From Metopolophium dirhodum (lineage: Eukaryota; Arthropoda; Insecta; Hemiptera; Aphididae): DNA of 64,000 nucleotides. Of this stretch, positions 48,701 to 59,268 are shown piece after piece; position 1 is the stretch's first letter, and each line of letters starts with the position of its first letter. Under the pieces are notes generated by a model, which worked only from the letters and a program-made list of their open reading frames with translations, was not told the DNA's origin and did not search any database. Position numbers and translations under genes: made by a program. The stretch covers positions 28,434,447 through 28,498,446 of the forward strand of contig NC_083564.1 in assembly GCF_019925205.1 (NCBI RefSeq), given 5' to 3'.

Positions 48701-50055
48701 CATACTTTATTTTCAAATTTAATATCACAAATGTCAATAGACATTTAAAAGATTAAATTAAGTTTCAATATAGGTACATTGATATTCAATTTGGGATTCA
48801 ATTAAATACCTATTTTTAATATTCTAAAATTTAATTTCTCATATCATTCGATAATACCTAGGTCAATAACTTTAATATTTATTCATGAAAAGTAAATATA
48901 GTAGGTATACAGAGATAAACAAAATATTCAACGAGGCATCTTAAATGAAGAATTTTATCTAGGTAAAGACAATTTTTTGTTTACAGGCGATATTCACAGT
49001 AATATGAGAATCATAAATTAAATATTAATTTAAAAATGTACAAACACTTATGATTGTTATGCAATTTTTTCAACTCAATAGATAGATTAAATCTCAAAAT
49101 GTATAAAACATTTGAAATTAAGTACCTAGGTGTCTAATATTATGGTATCTAATCCAATATCTAAAATGCAATAACATAGGTACCTACTACCTACCTGTAT
49201 AGTAGAGTAACTAGTATAGTAAGTGGATGTTTAGGAAATTTAAATTTCTTTAGCATAATATAGGTAGTAATAGTTATTACTTTAAATACTTAATAAATCC
49301 TCATAATCTTATTGAATTTAACAAATTAAAATACTTAGGTATTATACTGGCATAAAACTAGCTTAAAGATAGATAGAAAGATCATGTAAGATTACATGAG
49401 TTCTAAATCAATTGATACCTACTTGTCGTCTTGAATTATATTGTAAAATAAATGATTGAGTTGTAAGTACCTATGAAATGTTAATAGGTACTGCTTTTTA
49501 TTAGCGAAACAAAATGTATGTGTGCCTATGTATCACATAGTAAGTAGGTAGAAAGTGTTTCAAATAAAGTATTGAAGACTACTTGTGAAAAATTACCTTC
49601 ATAGGTAATGGGTACTCCGATAAAATCTTATCATATAGGTAATACCTATGTAAAAAACTATAGAGTACCTATCTAGATTGAAAAAGATAAGGATCTCAGT
49701 ATTGTAAAATTCTTTGCAATACCAGTCATAGACTGAAAGATGATTGCGTAATTTTATTACACACAGGCAGTTACAAGTGTCGCAAAGTGTTACACCTTAA
49801 AGTTGTGGGTTCTATCGACTGGAGTTAACTTCTACTACCTATGGCAGCACGGTGCTCCAGGTCGGACGCTACCTACTCAAAGACTAGCAAGACGTTAAAA
49901 ATGATTTATCATGTATAGGAAAATTAATTTATGTGGTAATTAAAACAATAATCATTAAAAACATTGCCATCACCTCCGATCGGATACGATGCTGACGATT
50001 CGATCCAGGTCGAAACCAAACACAACCACAGCAACGGGACGGCGGTGTGTTCCAT
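33752..50055 (-). CDS. LMTK: LMTK/AATYK-type membrane kinase, 13 exons, 1673 aa
   Basis: The exons are 50055-49974, 45628-45486, 40101-39927, 39848-39775, 39712-39491, 39429-39296, 38423-38240, 38119-37944, 37873-34750, 34673-34529, 34463-34350, 34271-34116 and 34044-33752. All phases agree. There is a signal peptide (LLWLCLVSTW, residues 9-18) and a transmembrane helix at about 45-64 followed by a CC pair. The kinase domain runs about 145-420: LGSGWFGR loop (151-158), Glu195, HTDVAARN with Asp278, IGDYG (294-298), KEDYY and RWSSPE. Family-typical KIGDYG and EDYY identify lemur tail kinases, which act in endosomal traffic and neuronal signalling. Residue 178, the usual beta-3 lysine, is Arg, so catalysis is doubtful. 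A 1041-codon acidic Ser/Asp-rich exon follows, then KKSVSF (1441-1446), a PP1-docking RVxF-like motif at the place seen in LMTKs. Confidence 0.88.
38424..39295. other. LMTK intron with gatatc-rich and GC-richer repeat pieces
   Basis: The intron between the two kinase exons. Around 38620-38960 gatatcgat-type words occur in both orientations. A block at 39000-39140 with tgtctgccccagctcacag is GC-richer and probably an interspersed repeat. No exon is seen. Confidence 0.4.
40102..45485. other. LMTK intron 2, 5.4 kb, AT-rich
   Basis: It separates the transmembrane exon from the juxtamembrane exon. It contains one hairpin element (40440-40540) and many taggtacc-like words. No conserved exon or other gene is recognised in it. 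Confidence 0.5.
40440..40540. repeat. Hairpin MITE, about 101 bp
   Basis: Ends gaccatcttatatt and aatatagaaggtc pair imperfectly. Inner blocks agcgccac/ggcgct and gattttcat/atgaaaat also pair, forming one long stem around about 40490. No coding capacity. It lies in LMTK intron 2. Confidence 0.55.
45629..49973. other. LMTK intron 1, 4.3 kb
   Basis: The intron between the signal-peptide exon and the transmembrane exon. It holds a hAT-type MITE (47626-48605), a GC-richer block with tctctctc words at 46195-46330, and many tacctac words from 48500 onward. No exon is seen. Confidence 0.5.
47626..48605. mobile_element. hAT-type MITE, about 980 bp, related to 17402-17924
   Basis: Starts ctgtgttgggta and ends acctaacactg, an inverted pair resembling the ends of the element at 17402. 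Subterminal agtaac/gttact words are shared. Flanks aatactac and aagcctac match at 6 of 8 positions, a decayed target duplication. Confidence 0.6.
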
Positions 50056-50720
50056 TTTTAGCTCTGGCTCGTGTTCAGGGCCTTGGCCATTTCTCTAGAG
50101 TTCAGCCACGCCGCACGGACGGACAACTGCTGCTGTCGTTGAAACGTCGTGACGTACGACACAGAGGCGGCCGCACAAGTCATGTGCCCACCGACGACGG
50201 TCGGCCAAACATATTATTTTCAATCACTCACAGCTCAACGATAGGCAGGTCGTACGCGGCGCCCCAATCGGGGGGTATATTTGACACGAATTCGGCACGT
50301 CCAGAAGGAAAATCTGTTTACATTTTTGGCGCGTACACACGTTTACGGATGGGAAGGACTGTGCGCGAAATAATCCGAACGAACGTCAACGAGTGCAATC
50401 AAGATAAAACCGATCTACGGACGATATTCCGGAAAATCGGAAAAATGACGTACTATGGATACGAAAATGACGAAAAAAAAATTAACGGGAAATGACGACG
50501 ATTACCGTCGAGTGGTACAACAGGGGCTACCGGAAATGCACGACGTTTTCCCCGTACGGTGCGGATTCGCGAAAAGAAAACATGACTCACTGTCGTACGA
50601 TTGCGACTACTGCGCGGATCACCGATCGTTCGCGGGCGGGGGAAAGGTGTGTTTTACAATGGTTGGCGGGGTGGGAGTTGTACGCCAGACGACTACGAGG
50701 ACGACCAAACTGCGATAACA
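50056..50720 (-). promoter_or_regulatory. CpG-rich promoter and 5'UTR region of LMTK
   Basis: GC-rich sequence full of CpG (gtacgcggcgcccc near 50250) lies immediately upstream of the LMTK start on the minus strand and fades to AT-rich DNA after about 50720. Open frames up to 168 codons on the plus strand here are composition effects. The exact transcription start is unknown. Confidence 0.55.
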
Positions 50721-51973
50721 GACGGGCGCAGATAAGAAGATTGTTATCAAAACCGTTGATAACAAAACGCGTAGATAACAATAAAGATCTCGACATGAAT
50801 TTACTTATCGGATTTAAATGGACCACGACTACAATATTGATTTAAAATTTGAATTCAAATGTTTGTACAATATTATGATAGGCGTTAACTGTTACACAAT
50901 ATGCAATACCAGAAGGAAATGGAATAAAAATAAAATAAATTATGTATTCGTTCAATTGTTTGAATAACCGTACATATACAAGGGCGTTTTCAGGCATTTC
51001 ATGGTGGTGGGAGGGGTGGGGGACAATACAGTTGGAAAGTGGGGGGTGTCGTGGGTGTCCCCTACATCCACCAGGGTTTGGTGGGAACACTGGGAATTAA
51101 TTACAATTAAACTATATTTTTATAATAATAATAATATATGAGGAGTGTATTTTAAAGGTAAACTACTTAACAACAATAATATTTTAATTCCTAATAATAG
51201 TTGGTATTCTCAAAAAGTTTTAACGTTTTTGGAAGCAACAATAATGAACAAAACAACATATTATATGGAAAAAAATTATAACGAACATTTTTAAGCTATT
51301 TATTTTTTATTGATTGTCTTCATAGGTACATTTTTTATTTCGTATTCTAAAGCAGAATATTTTTCGGAGATTAATATTATGATATATAGAAATTGAATTT
51401 CCAATGAGTAGTATATTACGTAGTATATTATACTAAAAATATATTAACTAATTTAAAATATTATATTATTTAATGTTAGTGTTATATTTTTGTCAAATTG
51501 AAATTCTACCTACTGTATTATTACTACTAAAGGGTACCTACCCGTTTATAGATAAATAAATATATATATATTATATAACAATAACATATAATATTATAAT
51601 GACAATGTGTACCTGTTTATCAATATTATAATAATATAATAATTATCATTAACATTTTATATATTTTTATTATTATTGGGATTTTTTTCCAGGAATTATT
51701 TTTCCTAAGGATTTTCAGAATTCATATTACCCACTTATTTACATCATATTGTTAATTTTTCTGGTGATACTCTATTCGACCACTGTTTAAACTTTAAATA
51801 ATTATATAACGACTATTTATTATATGATGTACATTGTACATCGTTTATGAGTAATTAACTACTTGTTTGAATGTTATTTGAAACTGGATTCAAACATCAA
51901 AATGCTAAGATAGTATAGATAATAGGTAATATGGCCTAAGCCATGAATATCATAATATATAATATATATATAA
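50721..51973. other. Intergenic, AT-rich
   Basis: A G-rich block at 51000-51090 (gtgggaggggtgggggac) resembles an interspersed repeat. The rest is AT-rich with ataatatata runs. No gene is supported. Confidence 0.4.
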
Positions 51974-52812
51974 TACTAGCTGAACCCGTGCACTTCGTTG
52001 CCCGTTAAATGTACCAAATCTATATGACTCAAACTTTGTTCAATTCGTTATTTAATATTCGGTGTATGGTGTTCAAAATTAATCTTAACTTTTCCGTTGC
52101 CCTGAATAAAAATTCTGTTTGCAGCAGTGTATTATCAGGTGGGCAATCTACCCGTGGTAGACCCCGTGCCGTTTGTGCGTAAGTGTATGATTTAACTCTA
52201 AAGTATCAAAGTTATACCAAGTTTGTCGTATTCTACCTATGGTGGATTAATATAATCAATTAATACAAAATCCTAACCTAACCTGTTGCGGCACTGTTGT
52301 ATTTTTGAAATCCAGATTTCCTACTTTTCCGGTGGATTTTCCTACAATTTTCTTTCATAAAAACCTTCACTGTGATATGCTCTTTCGTTTAAAAAAAAAT
52401 CAAGAAGATCTGATAAGTAGTTCCAGATTTTACCCTGTACAAAGATTTTCATTTCACATTTTATATAGTTAGAAGATATATATATAAATATTGACAAAAA
52501 ATAATAAAACAAATCAACAAACATACCCGTAACCAATAGCAAGCAATATATAATAAACTATTATTATTTTAATCTGCAACTAAATTTTTTATTATTTAGT
52601 TTATTTTTTTCTGGACAGATGGCGCCATTGTTGTATTTTTTGGCATCAACATTTTCTACTTTTTCAGTGGATTTTCCTTCAATTGTTTTACATAAGAACC
52701 TTCTCCTGACAATTACGAACACAACCAAAAAAGCATTAGCGAAATCGGTCGAGCCGTTTACGCGTGATGCGATGACCAAGGGAACAGGGATCCATTTTTA
52801 TATATAGAGATA
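51974..52812 (+). mobile_element. Interspersed retroelement-type repeat (tactagctgaacccgtgc family)
   Basis: It begins tactagctgaacccgtgc and ends gaaatcggtcgagccgtt...ttttatatatagagat. This pair of ends and the tatata tail are familiar from abundant insect non-LTR/SINE-like repeats, probably RTE-related (recalled, not checked). Two internal segments, about 52284-52370 and 52618-52710, are diverged copies of each other (both with ttgttgtattttt, ttttccggtggattttcc-like and cataaaaacctt-like words). No intact frame. Confidence 0.5.
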
Positions 52813-52821
52813 TTAAAGACG

Positions 52822-52836
52822 GTGTGTGTGTGTGTG
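52822..52836 (+). repeat. (GT)n microsatellite
   Basis: Short run of gtgtgtgtgtgtgtg directly after the retroelement-type repeat. Confidence 0.8.
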
Positions 52837-55800
52837 GTTGTGGTTTATATAGACACAAAAATTACTCAATTGATTTTTACCAAAATTTCAGAGATTGTTT
52901 TTAGAGGTACCAGGAATATTTTGAGAGTAGTTGAAACCCTGTTTGTTGGGTGACGCTGAACAAATTTTTTTTCATATATATTGTTGTTGATTACATAATA
53001 TGCTGTATAAACTACTAGTATACTTACCCACTAAAAATAATAACAAGTGTCATATTTGATCATTTTTCATTTTTTTCCAGGTTAAATCAAGTACTACAGT
53101 TATGGTAGTAATATAAATTATATTATCACCGCTATAAAAGATCATACAATAATATGATTCTACATTTTTAAGGGATAAATTATTTCTCTGATTTTCAACA
53201 CATAGGCGTAAATAGTGTTTGTGATTTGAGGGTAAGGGGCTGCAGTTTTACTATAGTAATATGGAATAAGCTTAAAAAAAATGTACGAAATGTTTGAAGC
53301 GAGCTTGGCCTCTAAAGCCTATTTCTATTTGCGCATATGCTTCTACACAATTGTATTAAAAATGTCGGTGGTGGTGTTGGTGGGGGAGGATCCGTCGTAA
53401 ATAATGTTCAGGTTTCCAAAATAAAGTTTATGAGTAGGTATACGATGACGTACGAAGTCAATCGATTTATAACAATATGGTACCTCGGTGGTATAATTAT
53501 CTATGCGGTGGCTTACGTCTAATGACACTGGGTTTCCCAAATCATCGCGATTGTATAGCTTAATAAGAAACCTATGAAATAAATAAAATAATCAATATCT
53601 TTAAAACAATTTATTTTTTTTTTCTATTTTATTTCAAATAATATTATTCACCAGTTTATTCTGTACAGAATTTACGTCCATAAAAAAATCATTTTCACGT
53701 TGTGATTTTTCAGTTTTCAATTTTAAGATGTTTAAGTTTTATTTTAATTAAATTTCCAATTTTTATTTATCCGACCTGAACATTGAGCAAAGTTAAGATA
53801 TCCATAAGTCTTACTAGACATAATAATAAGAAAAAGAACTTAGTTATCATAAAACAAAATTACCCCTACATTAAGAACACGTAAGAATAATTTTTAAACC
53901 TGAACAATGACACATTTTTTAAATTATGTAACTGATATTTGAATGTTAACTTTTAAGTAGCTCATTGCTTCACAAATCACAAAAAAATCAAGTTTTAAAA
54001 ATGTTTGCAAATAGTTGAAATTTAGTAGTGAAAAAATTATGGAAAAGTTTTAAAAATATTTTATGGCTACATTTAACTACTTTTAGTTAGTTTAAGTATT
54101 TTAGAAAATGTTAATTACAAATAAAATATAATATATTGTATAATTAAAATATGAATAAGTAAATGTTAAAACTAGAAAAATAAATTATTTAGTTATATTT
54201 ATATAGGCATAATATTTATCCATTAAAAAAACTGTATAAATTCAAGAAGTAAATCGATGTGAAGTGCACTATGGAAGATAAATGGTTCTTGGTTGATACT
54301 TGGATAGTTGAATGTACTTGTTGTTAGTCACGGTTACTTAAAATAACTAGCATTGTTTTGATTGCTAGAACTTACTATTTATTGCAAAAAATTGCTATTA
54401 TTTTCATGTACATAGAACTTATTGTAAGTCACATTGAATTTTTTCCTTTATTTGGTACCTAAGAAAATAAATATTTCTTGAACCTTGAAATTAACTATTA
54501 CCTATTCAATTACTTTAGGCACCAACAATATATTATTGTATTGTCTATTTATTATTTATTAACATTTTTTATAACGTATTTAAAATAATTACATGGTGGC
54601 CCGCATTAAATATTTTAAATAAGTTTCCATAAATTGTCTAGAACTGAATTTCCCCTCAGATAAGTACTGATGGTGTAGTATAGGAATTTTAATTGCATTC
54701 ATAAAAATATAATGTACATAATTGGACTTATATTTCCGTGTGAATTTATTTAATAATGTTCTTTTATTTAATGTGAATAACTGACTAAAAAAAGTAAAAA
54801 CATAATAAAGGTGAGAAACAGATAAAATGGACGGATGACCAGAGTGGGGTAGCGAAATTGCCTATACAAAGCGCCGTGTTATAATGTTATTATTTAAATC
54901 ATCCGTACCAGTGTAACGTACGAAAACATAACGTACATACACTATCTATATCACCACTACTTCTGGACCACGACCTCACCACTCCACCTAACAGGCTTTT
55001 TTTCCAACATCTACCTAATACTGTCGAAATCAAACTAAATAATATAGTATTTTTAATCTATCTCGTGTACAAGCAATTTATAAATGACAGTCGACAGTTG
55101 TCTTTACCACATTGGTAGATGATAGAGACATTTCATTATTTGTTCAGAAATAATTTGACCCCTAAGCCCTACTTGTGACATTAGCCCGGGATCGATGGAA
55201 CAGGTAGCATCATGTATTTGGTGTTTGGTTACACAAACATATAATATTATAATATATTTTATTTCATATATAGATTCCGCACGTTTACTTAGTATACTAA
55301 ATTTAGTACAAAATATCTTGGTAAAAATAACTAGTAAAAATTAAAGAAAAACGGGAATTCTTATGCTAACCCCGATTTTGGCCAAATCGTTTTTTGTTGT
55401 TGTTGTAATTAAAAATAACGATTGTATGGACTTGTGTTAGAACAAATGATTGTAGATAGACATGAATTTTATTATTTTTTAAACATTTGTAAGAATTTTA
55501 AGGCTCTGTCAAAAAACTTGAACATTTAATTGAAGATTGCACATAAGATGTACTTATAGTCCATAGAAATAAAAATTATTAAACAAACTCAGGTGCAATT
55601 TTTTTATAAGTGTTTGTAGCTTAAAATATGTTGACTAAATTTGTAAAAATCACAACAATTTGAAAATTACTTTTTTTGTTAAAGATGAATACAAATTTCA
55701 ATTTTGAATAGCTATAAGTCTTGAATATTTAATACATGGTTCGTCGTAAAGTTTCCTTCTAGAAACCTATGAAAATGTCTTAAATACAAATGCACAATTT

Positions 55801-58181
55801 TTTTTATAGATATTTCAAGTTCAAATTTAGACAAAACAAGATATAAAAATAAAAATAAAAATTTTAGTTATTCTGTGGAAATTCAAAAAAATATTATTTG
55901 AAGGGATTTAAAACTTTTTGTCACTACATATATTATAGTAGCGATATTCAGGGATAATTTATTCGGGAGTAGAATTCCATAAATCTGTATCTATCTAATT
56001 GTAAATATTCACAAAGTTGGGAGATAATTAAATATAGGTATATGTTATTACACGGTAAATATAAGTATATGTAATTATTAAATACATTAGGGCCGCATTT
56101 AGGAGAGCCCAAAAGGGGCAATTACCCCAGGTGGAACATTTTTGGAGGTGGCTGAAATATTTCCCGAGAAATATTATACCAATGTTTTATGTGTTAATAT
56201 TGAACACAGTTAATAAATAATATTATATACCTTCATTAAAAATGTAAATTATTGATTTTTCAGAAGGAAAAAGGAAATCCATTTAAGTATAATTAGATAA
56301 GAGAGTATCATTGTGAAGGCGTGGTGGGGTGAACAAATTAATAAATGCGGCCATGTCCATCTAATTATTTATCTAAATGATTATGCAACTACATTATTGC
56401 GATGGAAAAAAAAAATTACAAAATGATATATAATTGAAGTAAACTGAAATAAAATGTTTATCATAACTTATAAGTTACAATATTTTAGTAAATTGATAGG
56501 AAATAGTTACATAAAGAAAAATATTATTATTTGCTGAAATTATACTGTAAAAACCATATTCGTGAATCATGAGAAACAGAGCAACATTATTTTTAACATT
56601 TATTAAGAATATAATTTACAATCTGTATAAAAAACAATTTACAAGACATTGTAGACATACATTATTGTACTGAATCGTGAAATAATAATAATAACTCGAA
56701 CGCGTGTATACTTATAATAATGACTATTTTTATTGCACACTGTATGCGTTTTGATTTTTCAGAATCCATATAATGAAAAATGTAAAACAGTGTTCCATTC
56801 GCTGAGGAAGAAATCTGTATTCCAGTCGCCGCTGAAGAAAACTATAGTCCAGTTGGCATAGGAAACTTAACAAAATCAGACATAAATAAATGTGTATAGG
56901 TAAAATTAAAACGTAATATAATGATAGATGAAGATGACCAAAAGTTCAAACTTCAAAGTTTTGAACAACGTTCCAAAGAAATGTAAAGCGTGGGCTCGTA
57001 GATGCTTTCAGATCATTAGGTTATATTATAGAATAATAGTATTGTTTAGTGCAGTGGTTCCTAAACTTTTTTTTCTAAACAAGTAAACAACGGTATAATA
57101 TTTTCTGTTCTTCGTAAACTCTAATACTGAATTTTTCAAATTCATCAAACGTGTTTTTGACAGCTTACATGGTAGATAGATAACAGATAGTATAGATCAA
57201 CTATATATCTTTTTATATAGACCCCATCCGTTGCATTAATACAATTCGTATAATAATAAGTCAATTGGAGAGATAATACTCGACAATATGGCACTAATTA
57301 ATGGGTCAAAGACCCCGAGGTTACAACAGTTTGATTCTAATTTGTTCTTGAATCCTGTACCTATCCATAATATTTGTTGTGTACATACTACCTATGTGTG
57401 TGAGTGATGAGTGGTTGATATGTAAATGAGTGTTATTTTTTGGAAATAGATTGATTTATAGAGACTATAATGTATAGAGTGTGTTACAAACTGGATTAGG
57501 ACATTATTCAATATGTAACTCACAAGTATTTTTAAGAGGATTATCGTGGGACTAGCATAATATAATTATAGCGAAAAAATTGTATGCATGCATTTGATTT
57601 ATGTATACGTTTATTTTTAATTTAGATAATATGATTATGTTTTGGACTAGTTTAAGACGGGGTTAAAAATTCAACGTGTCACGTAAAATCATATTATAGC
57701 ACTCACAGTTCATTGATCGAAGTTTTTGATTTAACCACGAATTTATATATAGCGGTAATTTGTAATCCTTATGGCTTATGTTCGTAGACGACAGCCGTGT
57801 ACATACATTGGGGTGGATTAAAACCACCGCCGCAAGGCAATATATTTCGTCGAAAACCCCACTTTCAAAAGAGAGTTAAGACATTTGTTTTATATCGTCT
57901 CGTTGGTAAATGTTTTCTAAGAAGAAAGACTACTAAAATTTGATGTCCGGCAAAACTACTTCACACACCCCATTTGTGATTTATTAATCGCTCCATCTAT
58001 AAATAAACGGGATTTGTTCCTGGAGCTTTTACCTATGTATCAACTTGTAGCAGGTATAATATAGTATGTACACATAAAATATACATAGTTACGTGGAACG
58101 TTATGTGTTGCAACAATAAAATACTATAACATCTGAATTAACGACTCAGCACACTGTTGTTATTATTTGAGGGGTGACATT
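52837..58181. other. AT-rich region with scattered repeats, no gene supported
   Basis: 53200-53400 has a taggcgtaaatag repeat piece and a G-rich patch. 55330-55960 carries diverged modules of the AT-rich family (aaaaacgggaattc, ataggtatttcaagttcaaa-like words). 56088-56355 is a probable MITE. A splice-acceptor-like site at 56761 followed by a 32-codon frame ending at 56859 is noted only as weak. 57760-58050 is slightly GC-richer without a sustained frame. Confidence 0.35.
56088..56355. repeat. Probable hAT-type MITE, about 268 bp
   Basis: Terminal words tagggccgcattta (56088-56101) and taaatgcggccatg (56342-56355) are inverted with two mismatches. I see no clear target duplication. Confidence 0.45.
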
Positions 58182-58399
58182 CCAAAACGTACTATTGCCA
58201 AAATGTAAAAATCGAGATACGCATCGATTCTTATAGAAAAAAAGGCGGGAAGTCGATTGGCGCTATCAGAATTAAACTTTATTCATCTATTCGATGAAAA
58301 AAATTGGTTCATAAATGTACAAATCATCCAAAACGTACTATTTACACAGCCAATTTCGTCCAAAACGTACTATTTTTTTTTAGTCCAAAACGAACTATT
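58182..58399 (+). repeat. Four spaced copies of ccaaaacgtactatt
   Basis: Copies lie at 58182-58196, 58328-58342, 58360-58374 and 58385-58399 (the last with g-to-a change: cgaactatt). A weaker relative, cataacgcaccattt, is near 58450. The spacing is irregular and all copies are on the plus strand. Confidence 0.75.
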
Positions 58400-58828
58400 G
58401 CCCATATTAAAACCATGTAAGCAACTTATGTGGAGAGGGCAATTTTTTTCATAACGCACCATTTCCAGTGACGTTTTTACTTTAATTTTAATATTTATAA
58501 CTTATTAACGTTTAATACATTTAATTTTAAATAAGATATGAACATGAGCATTTTTATTTGATGTTACGTAAAAGGAGTTATGATAAATTCATTACTTTGT
58601 GTACAATTTCTATAAATAGAAAAGTTATCAACAAAATACCGCAGCTATCCGCTGACATTATTACTGATAGTATATTACTGTAGTGCATTGTGATGACAAA
58701 ACGTTTACATAATTTATTTTATTTTATGTTACCAGCTATATAAAGTAAACTAATTGTTTTACCTAATATTCCAGCGTTTTAATTATTTACAAATAATATA
58801 ATAAATCGTTTTTATAAATAACTGAAAT

Positions 58829-59268
58829 ATGGCGAATAGAGCAAAGAAAATGTTGCTTATGTCTACAAAAGTAAGTACATAAGTACTTTCATATTATTAC
58901 TTTAAAAATACCATATGGTACCATAGTTAATCAATTATATAATATAGTTACAGTTATTATGGTTCTTAAGTAAATTGCTTAAATTGTGCAGACTATTAAC
59001 ATATAGTCTATTACTAGTTTATATTTTAACATTAAACTAACTATGTAAAATATATTTTTTTTAAATTTAGGAAGAAAGTAAAAAAAATGAACTGCATAAA
59101 TATACGGTTTCCAAGAAAACATTTACTGCTATAAGTCCAAATGTAATTTAATTGTATGTTATAACATACATTTTTAAGAAACTTAGATTTATAATAATAA
59201 AATTATATAATTTACAGAGTAAAGTGAACTCATGGTTACAAAAATCCTTTGCTGACATCACTAGACAG
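58829..59268 (+). CDS. 5' part of a micro-exon gene, function unknown
   Basis: Three small exons of 42, 72 and 51 nt (58829-58870, 59071-59142, 59218-59268) are all phase 0, each bounded by plausible splice sites: donors GTAAGT, GTAATT and GTATAT; acceptors AAATTTAG and TTTACAG. Together they encode 55 residues starting MANRAKKMLLMSTK and including KYTVSKKTFTAISPN and SWLQKSFADITRQ. The peptide is basic and hydrophilic, without signal peptide or domain that I recognise. No stop follows in phase at the last donor, so the gene continues to the right. A possible next exon is 60727-60747 (GTAAGT donor), which I cannot confirm. Chance splicing is possible, but three consecutive symmetric exons make a real gene likely. 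Confidence 0.55.

Noticed and set aside
49989..50495. 168-codon plus-strand open frame
   Set aside because: It runs antisense across the LMTK first exon and GC-rich promoter; composition-driven, no domain.
56761..56859. Possible terminal exon after TTTTTCAG, 32 codons
   Set aside because: Good acceptor, but no partner exon with matching phase could be found and the frame is short.
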